Positions 57,488-64,000 of a stretch of DNA of 64,000 nucleotides are shown piece after piece. The stretch spans positions 50,757 to 114,756 of the forward strand of contig DAOPZJ010000002.1 of assembly GCA_035353335.1 (NCBI GenBank). Reading direction: 5' to 3'. The notes under the pieces were generated by a model. The model ran no database searches and was not told where the DNA came from. It worked only from the letters and a program-made list of their open reading frames with translations. The position numbers and the translations under genes are program-made. Source of the DNA: Oscillospiraceae bacterium. GTDB taxonomy: Bacteria > Bacillota > Clostridia > Oscillospirales > JAKOTC01. Position 1 is the first letter of the stretch. The number at the start of each line of letters is the position of its first letter.

Positions 57488-58102
57488 TTATTTTCCGTTA
57501 ACAAGGCGGTCCATAACCGTGTTGAACAGTTCTTTGTCGCCTTCGTCTCCGGTATAGGAACGGAAGGTCACACGATAGACAATGTCATCGTCGAGCATAT
57601 AGTATTGATACAGATACACTGTCGAACTGTTCTCCGATAATTGACGAACGACGCATTTGCCGCGCATATTGGAAAGGCCGATATCCGCGGTCGAAGAAAT
57701 TTTCCCGTTGGACGTATCTTTATCACCCGGGACATCCGGCAGTTCCTGTGTGTCCGAGAGCATGACCGGCGCCAATACCTCGCAGACGATGCGCCCGGAA
57801 TTATCCGTAAAAGTAACGCTGTCTTCCGCTGCGGTCCACTCCGGCGGCATCCAAAGCGAATACCGGACTGCGATCGGATCGCTTAATGATTTGAATTTTA
57901 CCCAGTCTGCGGTTGATTTTGCATTCAGTTCAAATGTTATTGCCGCAAAATCGTCTCCGATTGCAGAAGCGGGCTGCGACGACAGCGATAACTGCGATGA
58001 GGAAGACACTGCCGACGTCACGGACGTGCTCGCTTTTTTGCCGCAGCCCGCCGCAGCGGCCGGTATCAGCAATGCAAGCAGAATTATCAGTGTTTTTTTC
58101 AT
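57488..58102 (-). CDS. Hypothetical lipoprotein
   Basis: A 204-aa lipoprotein with a signal peptide ending in AAAGC. After a Ser-rich linker of about 25 residues the mature domain contains SDPIAVRYSLWMPPEWTAAED and ends with YRVTFRSYTGDEGDKELFNTVMDRL, giving an alpha/beta pattern. No known family was recognised. AAGGGGTGA precedes the ATG. It is probably co-transcribed with the LRR lipoprotein downstream. Confidence 0.65.
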   Translation of the reverse strand: MKKTLIILLALLIPAAAAGCGKKASTSVTSAVSSSSQLSLSSQPASAIGDDFAAITFELNAKSTADWVKFKSLSDPIAVRYSLWMPPEWTAAEDSVTFTDNSGRIVCEVLAPVMLSDTQELPDVPGDKDTSNGKISSTADIGLSNMRGKCVVRQLSENSSTVYLYQYYMLDDDIVYRVTFRSYTGDEGDKELFNTVMDRLVNGK

Positions 58103-58219
58103 AGTTGATCACCCCTTCTTTATGTTGCTCCGCGGTCCTTTTCATCTGCGAAACACCGTGTCCGGATTGCTCCGAACACTGTTCTTTTTCCCTTTTCTGC
58201 CTTTATTGCATGCGCCTCT

Positions 58220-59743
58220 TCAGCGTTTTTCTATCTCAGCCAGTTCTTTATAATTTTTTTCAAGAGACCGATAAATACGTTGGTATAATCCGTAAAACGA
58301 ACTGTACTTCGCGGTGTTTCCCGGATTCGGCAAAATCGAGGCGCAATCATGCACCGCTGCCTCACAAGCCTCCGGAATCGATTTGTAAATCCCGCTTCCG
58401 ACGCCCGCAAGCAGAGCAACGCCCAACGCGGGGCCTTCATCCGTGACTAATGTCCGAAGCTCGCAGTCAAAACAATCTGCGATAATCTGTTTCCAGAGCG
58501 CGCTTTTTGCCCCTCCGCCCGCCACCCGTACAAAGTCCGTCTTGATACCGAGGTCACGGATAATCGACAGCGAATCGCACAGTGAAAACGCAACGCCTTC
58601 AAGTACCGAGCGAATCATCTCCGCTCTTCCGTGCGCAGCCGAAAGCCCAAAGAAAACACCCCGGCAATCGGGGTTGCGGTGCGGAGTGCGCTCCCCCATC
58701 AGATAAGGCAGATAAATCAATCCATCCGCCCCTGCCGGCACTTTTTCCGCCATTTTGTCCATTAAATAATACGGGTCAACCTTCATCGAGCCCGCGGTTG
58801 AAATAACGTCTGTGAAAAAATTATCGCGCAGCCATTTCAACGAAAGCCCTGAGGCCTGCGCAACGCCCATCACGTGCCAGGTGTCGGGAATCGCATGGCA
58901 GAGCGTATGAATGCGCCCTTTCGGATCGACGAGCGGCTTATCCGCAACCGCGAAAACCACGCCCGAAGACCCCAACGCACAGCTGGCCGCACCGCTTTTT
59001 ACAATGCCGCTTCCGATCGCTCCGGCGGCTTGATCGCCTCCTCCCCCCGCTACCGGCGTTCCGATCTCAAGTCCGGTCCGTTCGGCAGCTTTCTTGTTGA
59101 CTTTTCCGCTGATCACGATTGATTCGAATACTTTCGGGAGCATTTTTTCGTCTATCTCAAGCGCTTTCAGCAGTCTTTCGCTCCATCTGCGCTTCGGAAC
59201 ATCGAGCAGCTGCATCCCGCCCGCGTCACTGACTTCTGTTGCGAATTCGCCGGTCAGCATATATCGGATATAATCTTTGGGCAGCATGATTTTAGAAACT
59301 TTCGCCCAAACCTGTGGCTCGTTTTCTTTGACCCAAAGGATTTTCGCCGCAGTAAAACCGGTCAACGCCGGATTTGCGGTGATTTCAATCAACGCTTTTT
59401 CACCGAGCAGCTCATTCAGCTCTTCGGCCTGCGCGCCGGTTCTCTGGTCGCACCAGATGATGCTGCGGCGCATAACCCTGTCCTCTTTGTCAAGCAGCAC
59501 CAAACCGTGCATCTGTCCCGAAAGACCGACTCCGTCGATTTCTTTCGTATCTATGCCGGCTGTCGCTTTTTTTACGGTTTCACCGACAGCATTCCACCAG
59601 TCGGCGGGATCCTGCTCCGCCCATCCGTTTTTCGGCTGATAAAGCGGGTATTCGGCGCTTGCCGATGCAGCGGGTTTTCCGTCATGGGTAAATAAAACGG
59701 TTTTCGTGGCGGAAGTCCCTATGTCAATTCCGAGCAAATACAT
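58220..59743 (-). CDS. xylB: Xylulokinase (FGGY family)
   Basis: The enzyme phosphorylates D-xylulose to xylulose 5-phosphate for the pentose phosphate pathway. The 507-aa product has DIGTSATKTVLF at the N-terminus, the sugar-binding GLSGQMHGLVLLD, the ATP-binding RVAGGGAKSALWKQIIAD in the C-terminal half, and the FGGY signature region with YLMGERTPHRNPDCRGVFFGL. The size and motifs fit XylB better than glycerol or ribulose kinases. GGGGAGA precedes the ATG. It has its own consensus-like promoter; xylose isomerase is not in the window. The two solute-binding lipoproteins upstream may supply sugar, but that is inference. Confidence 0.92.
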   Translation of the reverse strand: MYLLGIDIGTSATKTVLFTHDGKPAASASAEYPLYQPKNGWAEQDPADWWNAVGETVKKATAGIDTKEIDGVGLSGQMHGLVLLDKEDRVMRRSIIWCDQRTGAQAEELNELLGEKALIEITANPALTGFTAAKILWVKENEPQVWAKVSKIMLPKDYIRYMLTGEFATEVSDAGGMQLLDVPKRRWSERLLKALEIDEKMLPKVFESIVISGKVNKKAAERTGLEIGTPVAGGGGDQAAGAIGSGIVKSGAASCALGSSGVVFAVADKPLVDPKGRIHTLCHAIPDTWHVMGVAQASGLSLKWLRDNFFTDVISTAGSMKVDPYYLMDKMAEKVPAGADGLIYLPYLMGERTPHRNPDCRGVFFGLSAAHGRAEMIRSVLEGVAFSLCDSLSIIRDLGIKTDFVRVAGGGAKSALWKQIIADCFDCELRTLVTDEGPALGVALLAGVGSGIYKSIPEACEAAVHDCASILPNPGNTAKYSSFYGLYQRIYRSLEKNYKELAEIEKR

Positions 59744-59781
59744 GCGATCTCCCCGTTCTGTAATGTCATTTTTCCTCTATG

Positions 59782-59810
59782 ATTATACTTGATCTTTCAT
59801 AAAAATGCAA
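59782..59810 (-). promoter_or_regulatory. Promoter of xylB
   Basis: On the minus strand TTGCAT (59810-59805), a 17-bp spacer and consensus TATAAT (59787-59782) lie 39 bp before xylB. Confidence 0.78.
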
Positions 59811-59943
59811 ACCGTACCGGATGCCGTATCCTTCGCGGCATTCCTTTTATTTATACCGCCGGCATATGATGTTTTTATGTCGGGTATACAGACCACGCTG
59901 AACTTTTTTCCTTTTCGATCTTTTTATGATTTTAATTCATTCA

Positions 59944-59978
59944 AAAATAAGAGAGCCCGGAAAAAACCGGGCTCTCTT
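59944..59978 (-). terminator. Terminator after the first solute-binding lipoprotein
   Basis: On the minus strand a 12-bp perfect stem (AAGAGAGCCCGG / CCGGGCTCTCTT) with a T6 loop is followed by ATTTTTGA. Its stem is nearly identical to that of the terminator at 62242-62274. Confidence 0.88.
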
Positions 59979-60013
59979 GATGCCATTTAATTCAGTGATG
60001 GGCTGCAGGGTTA

Positions 60014-61927
60014 TCAGGTGTAGGACTGATAATCGTTGACCCAGCCCCAAACCTGGTTGACTTCTTTCAGGACTTTGTCGCCGCCGACGGCAGACATGCT
60101 CTTCTTATAGGTCGCGAAGAGTTTGTCAACCGTAATGGTGGTCTTCATAAATCCGTCAAAGATGAAGGAGGTCTGGTAGGAAATAATCTCGCCGGAATGC
60201 TTGACATAGGTCGGAGAGTAGTTCTGAGCGGCTTTGTAGCCTTCCTGCAGGAGGATGGTACGGCCCGCAGCGATGGCGGCTTGCGTCATCGAGGAGTTAT
60301 AAGCAATAACAGCTTTTTGTCTTGCAAGAGCAGCTGTCTTGTTTGCGCCTTCGTTGAAGATGATATAGTTCTTGGCCGGGTAGAGGTCTGTCTCAACAAA
60401 GGTCGTGATGTTGGCGTTCAGATAATAAGTTTTCTTGGCTTCATCAAAGTATTTGCGGGTGTAGGAGCCGTCGGATTCTTTTACGAATGCTTTGCCGAGC
60501 AGGTTCTGCCACTGCTCAAACCAGGCGTCTTCGGAAGAGAAGCAAAGATCGACGAAGAAGTTGATGGTTTCCGCCGGCTGCGGAGTTCCGACCATCAGGC
60601 AGTAGCCGTTCGCACCTGCGGTGTTGGCATACAGGCCTTTGGTCTTTTTGCCGACGAGCTGAGTATCAACCCAGGTATCTTCGTTCATCTTGATCCATTC
60701 GGTGAAGCCGTCACCGATCAAATCAGCGTTGCTTGTGCCGTATTTGTCAATCAACAGTTTGTTGACCGTATACTGGCCCTGATCACGGAATCTCGCCTGA
60801 TACAGGCAGAAGGAACCGATTTTGGCGGTCGCAAGCTGGTTGCGCATATCCGAGAAACCGCTGTCAAACGTGGATTTCGGGCAATAGCCGTTCGCATAGA
60901 AGTAACGGACAAATTCGATTGCCTGTCTGGCGCCTTCTCTCAGAAGAGCGTCTTCGAAGCAGTTTGTATCGGGGTTATAGGTATAGCCCATTGAGGAGTT
61001 CGGGTCGAAGATGAATGCATCAAACGCAGTGAAGATATTCCAGGTGGAATAGAAGTCGCCGCCGAAGATGATCGGAACGACGCCGGTCACGCCCAGTTCG
61101 GAGCTTCTCTTGCCGAATGCGGTGATGATGTCTTTGAAAGTGCTGACGTCAAGGGTATATCCGACATCTGCAAAGCCCAGCTTGTGCAGCCAGTCGTTGC
61201 GGATGCCCTGTGTCCACATGCCCATTGACGTGCCGCTCAGACCCGCGTTCCATCCGGACGGAACCGCCCAAAGCTGATTGCCGATCTTATAAAGATCGCG
61301 CATCGCCTGCGGCAGTTTGTTCCAGGTCGCGTTGCCCTTGAGGTATTCATCCAACGGATAAATAGCGCCTTCATTGTACCAAGCGAATAAGTAGGACCAA
61401 CCGTAGTGCTGAACAACGCCGGTCAGTTCGCCTGCAGCCAGACGAGCCTGATAAACGGTTCCGACTTCGGTCTTGGTGATGCAGTCCTCATGAATCTTGA
61501 CGCCGTATCTGGCGCTCAGAGTTTCATCCCAAAGTTTTTTCTGCTCCAGGTTTTCCGTTGAATCACCGAAGTGCATCTCTTCAACGATTGTAAGAGCCTG
61601 GGGGAGACCGTAGTTCGGGTTGGAACCGATCTTGGTCGCTCCGGTGGAAGCCTTGGAGGAGGTCGCTTTCGACGATGTGGTGGCTGTCGACGTAGTCGAG
61701 GTCACGGATGTCGCGACGGAACTTGCCGGCACGGAGGATGCGGCCGACGGGACGGAGGAAACGACCGATGACGCGACGGAAGACTGTGCGGCGACGGAAG
61801 ATTCGACCGACGCTGCGACAGATGATGCTGCCACCGACGAGGTCTCGCTGCTGGTTGTCGTGCAAGCCGCGAACATCGTGATTGTCATGACGAGCGCAAG
61901 CAGGACGACGAGTACCTTTTTCTTCAT
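60014..61927 (-). CDS. Extracellular solute-binding lipoprotein, copy 1
   Basis: A 637-aa binding protein of an ABC importer, probably for sugars or oligosaccharides. The lipoprotein signal ends with AAC (Cys at about residue 22). A long low-complexity linker of Ser, Ala, Thr and Val (residues 24-95) spaces the binding domain from the membrane. The domain itself is of the large family-1 extracellular type (LplA/YtcQ-like), with HFGDSTENLEQKKLWDETL near the start, GLSGTSMGMWTQGIRNDW, and a C-terminal KHSGEIISYQTSF region. AAAGGAGA precedes the ATG. It has its own terminator and a close paralogue directly upstream. No permease lies in the window. Confidence 0.85.
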   Translation of the reverse strand: MKKKVLVVLLALVMTITMFAACTTTSSETSSVAASSVAASVESSVAAQSSVASSVVSSVPSAASSVPASSVATSVTSTTSTATTSSKATSSKASTGATKIGSNPNYGLPQALTIVEEMHFGDSTENLEQKKLWDETLSARYGVKIHEDCITKTEVGTVYQARLAAGELTGVVQHYGWSYLFAWYNEGAIYPLDEYLKGNATWNKLPQAMRDLYKIGNQLWAVPSGWNAGLSGTSMGMWTQGIRNDWLHKLGFADVGYTLDVSTFKDIITAFGKRSSELGVTGVVPIIFGGDFYSTWNIFTAFDAFIFDPNSSMGYTYNPDTNCFEDALLREGARQAIEFVRYFYANGYCPKSTFDSGFSDMRNQLATAKIGSFCLYQARFRDQGQYTVNKLLIDKYGTSNADLIGDGFTEWIKMNEDTWVDTQLVGKKTKGLYANTAGANGYCLMVGTPQPAETINFFVDLCFSSEDAWFEQWQNLLGKAFVKESDGSYTRKYFDEAKKTYYLNANITTFVETDLYPAKNYIIFNEGANKTAALARQKAVIAYNSSMTQAAIAAGRTILLQEGYKAAQNYSPTYVKHSGEIISYQTSFIFDGFMKTTITVDKLFATYKKSMSAVGGDKVLKEVNQVWGWVNDYQSYT

Positions 61928-62311
61928 GCGTAAAATCTCCTTTCAAAATTTGAGGCGATACGCCCCAGATTGACACGATTGTAACATAATTTGTTAATTA
62001 ATGAAAGAGATGCCTTTAATAACTTAGCAAAGTCCTATTTTATCTTTTTAATATCCAATATCAATTAGTTAAAACAACATGTTATCTATACTATATTTGT
62101 GCATATTGGACAATATGATTTCAAATTTATTAATCCATCTTTCTCCTTTTATGATTCCGTATGACGGATTAAGTTACACTTTGTGCCTTATTTTTGAATA
62201 TTTTCCCCTTTCTGTGCCTTTTATAAATTCATTATATAAATAAAAAAGAGAGCCCGGTAAAACACCGGGCTCTCTCAAAGACATCTGGATTAAGCGGTTG
62301 GTTTTCGGCTA
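61928..62311. other. Intergenic region between tandem solute-binding genes
   Basis: This 384-bp AT-rich gap holds the terminator of the upstream paralogue (62242-62274). A weak promoter candidate for copy 1 is TTCATT, a 16-bp spacer and TACAAT (minus strand, -10 near 61978-61983). No ORF is convincing here. Confidence 0.5.
62242..62274 (-). terminator. Terminator after the second solute-binding lipoprotein
   Basis: On the minus strand an 11-bp perfect stem (GAGAGCCCGGT / ACCGGGCTCTC) with a 5-nt loop runs into six T. It lies 38 bp past the stop. Confidence 0.9.
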
Positions 62312-64000
62312 TCAGGTGTAGGACTGATAATCGTTGACCCAGCCCCAAGCCTGGTTGGCTTCTTTCAGGACTTTGTCGCCGCCGACGGCTGCCATGTTCT
62401 TCTTATAGGTTGCGAAGAGCTTGTCAACCGTGATGCTGGTCTTCATGAATCCGTCATAGACGAAGGAGTTCTGGTAGGAAATAATTTCGCCGGAGTGCTT
62501 GGCATAGGTCGGAGAGTAGTTCTGAGCGGCCTTGTAGCCTTCGGGCAGAATGATGACACGGCCCGCTGCGATGGCGGCCTGGGTCATTGCGGAGTTGTAA
62601 GCGATGATGGCCTTTGTTCTCTTCAGAGCGACTTCTTTGTTTGCGCCCTGGTTATAGACGAGATACTTGGAAGCCGGATAGAGTTCGGTCTCGACAACGC
62701 CGACGAGGTTGGAGTCGAGGTAGAACACCTTTTTGGCTTCGTCAAAGTATTTACGGGTGAAAGTGCCGTCAGCTTCTCTGACGATCGCTTTGTCAAGCAG
62801 GTTGAATCTCGCTTCGAGCCAGGCATTCTCGGAGGAATACATCAGGTCGACGAAGAAGTTGATGGTTTCAGCCGGCTGCGGAGTGCCGACCATCAGGCAG
62901 TAGCCGCCTGCGCCTGCGGTGTTGGCATACAGACCTTTGGTCTTGTTGCCGACCAGCTGGGTATCAATCCATGTGCTTTCCCAAAGGTTAAGCCACTCGG
63001 TGTAACCGTCGCCGATCAAATCAAAGTTTGTTGTGCCGTATTTGGCAGTAGCAAGAGTGTTGATTGTGTAACCGCCCTGTGCGAATCTGCCCTGATACAG
63101 GCAGAAGGAGCCGACCTTGGCTGACGCGAGCTGGTTGCGCATATCCGAGAAGCCGCTGTCAAATGTGGATTTCGGGGTATATCCGTTTGCATAGAAGTAA
63201 CGGACATATTCGATTGCCTGTCTGGCGCCGGCTCTCAGAAGAGCGTCTTCCATGCAGTTCGTGTCGGGGTTATAGGTATAGCCCGCCGAGGAGTTCGGAT
63301 CGAAGATGAATGCGTCAAACGCAGTGAATACATTCCAGGTGGAATATAAGTCGCCGCCGAAGAGGATCGGAATGATGCCGGTGACGCCCAGTTCGGAGCT
63401 TCTCTTGCCGAATGCGGTGATAATGTCTTTGAAGGTGCTGACGTCAAGGGTATAGCCGATATCCGCAAGACCGAGTTTCTTCACCCAGTCAGCGCGGATG
63501 GCCTGGGTCCACATGCCCATCGATGTGCCTGTCAGACCTGCGTTCCAGCCGTTCGGGACTGCCCAGATCTGGTTGCCGATCTTATAAACTTCGCGGGCCG
63601 CTTTCGGCAGCATGTTCCAGGTTTTATTGTTCTTGAGGTATTCGTCCAGCGGATAGACAGCGTTTTCGTTGTACCATGCGAACATATAGGACCAACCGTA
63701 GTTGTAAACAACGCCGGTCAGTTCGCCTGCGGCCAGACGAGCCGAATAAACGGTTCCGACCTCGGTCTTGGTGATGCAGTCCTCATGGATCTTGACGCCG
63801 TATCTGGCGCTCAGAGTTTCTTCCCAAAGCTTCTTTTGCTCCAGGTTTTCCGTGGAATCGCCGAAATGCATTTCCTGGACGATTGTGATCGCCTGGGGCA
63901 GATTCGGATAATCCGGGTTGGAACCGATCTTGGAGGTTCCGGCAGCCGTAGACGTCTTGGAGGACGTCGCTTTTGAAGACGCGGCTGTGGAAACAACCGA
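62312..64000 (-). CDS. Extracellular solute-binding lipoprotein, copy 2 (5' end outside window)
   Basis: The frame is open to the window edge, so the start codon and lipoprotein signal lie outside. The visible 562 residues begin in the Ser/Thr-rich linker and are closely similar to copy 1 over the whole binding domain, including HFGDSTENLEQKKLWEETL and GLTGTSMGMWTQAIRADW. The first internal Met (63871) would cut off the linker and is not the real start. Differences between copies cluster in stretches that may touch the ligand (for example QWQNLLGKAFVKE against EARFNLLDKAIVRE), so they may bind related but not identical substrates. It is the product of a tandem duplication. Confidence 0.85.
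   Translation of the reverse strand, partial: SVVSTAASSKATSSKTSTAAGTSKIGSNPDYPNLPQAITIVQEMHFGDSTENLEQKKLWEETLSARYGVKIHEDCITKTEVGTVYSARLAAGELTGVVYNYGWSYMFAWYNENAVYPLDEYLKNNKTWNMLPKAAREVYKIGNQIWAVPNGWNAGLTGTSMGMWTQAIRADWVKKLGLADIGYTLDVSTFKDIITAFGKRSSELGVTGIIPILFGGDLYSTWNVFTAFDAFIFDPNSSAGYTYNPDTNCMEDALLRAGARQAIEYVRYFYANGYTPKSTFDSGFSDMRNQLASAKVGSFCLYQGRFAQGGYTINTLATAKYGTTNFDLIGDGYTEWLNLWESTWIDTQLVGNKTKGLYANTAGAGGYCLMVGTPQPAETINFFVDLMYSSENAWLEARFNLLDKAIVREADGTFTRKYFDEAKKVFYLDSNLVGVVETELYPASKYLVYNQGANKEVALKRTKAIIAYNSAMTQAAIAAGRVIILPEGYKAAQNYSPTYAKHSGEIISYQNSFVYDGFMKTSITVDKLFATYKKNMAAVGGDKVLKEANQAWGWVNDYQSYT

Overview
The window looks like a chromosomal piece of a Gram-positive, low-to-mid GC member of the Bacillota, most likely class Clostridia and probably near the Oscillospirales. 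This is inferred from gene content and regulation, not from any 16S gene, and none is present. The supporting signs are a CtsR-McsA-McsB-ClpC operon beside an HrcA/CIRCE operon, a T-box in front of proS, strong Shine-Dalgarno sites, sigma-A type promoters with 17-18 bp spacers, a MurT/GatD pair, and paired ATP- and PPi-dependent phosphofructokinases. No rRNA, tRNA, CRISPR array or insertion sequence was seen.

Layout. 0-9 kb (+): a D-Ala-D-Ala carboxypeptidase, prs, pth-mfd, and a murT-gatD pair whose GatD-like subunit has lost its glutaminase motifs. 9-19.7 kb (-): an ABC-2 exporter, a URO-D family protein, iscS-iscU-mnmA, pfp-pfkA, and an ECF sigma/membrane anti-sigma pair. 19.7-26 kb (+) is an AT-rich accessory block: upstream direct repeats, a consensus promoter, a 56-codon small ORF, a Cys-containing secreted 114-aa protein, an RCC1-repeat lipoprotein, a small lipoprotein, and a MacB/FtsX-type ABC system whose permease is split in two. 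26-38.2 kb (-): rpoB-rpoC-rpsL-rpsG-fusA-tuf with strong promoters. 38.5-42.7 kb (+): an NAD-dependent sugar epimerase, a PstS-like lipoprotein, and T-box-controlled proS. 42.8-54 kb (-): a duplicated ferritin-like protein, then the heat-shock block in transcription order ctsR-mcsA-mcsB-clpC, then hrcA-grpE-dnaK-dnaJ-prmA. 54-64 kb (-): a frameshifted sugar nucleotidyltransferase/phosphomutase fusion, a leucine-rich-repeat lipoprotein, a small lipoprotein, xylB, and two tandem paralogous solute-binding lipoproteins, the second cut by the window edge.

How the genes work together. Most of the window is core machinery: transcription, translation, protein quality control, glycolysis, Fe-S/thio-modification and cell wall. 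The most unusual items are the degenerate MurT/GatD pair, the 19.7-26 kb secreted-protein/ABC block (compared here, tentatively, with lactococcin-972-type loci), the broken nucleotidyltransferase/phosphomutase gene, a two-hairpin dispersed repeat found twice (17.5 and 44.5 kb), and a 17-bp palindrome at the start site of the phosphofructokinase operon.
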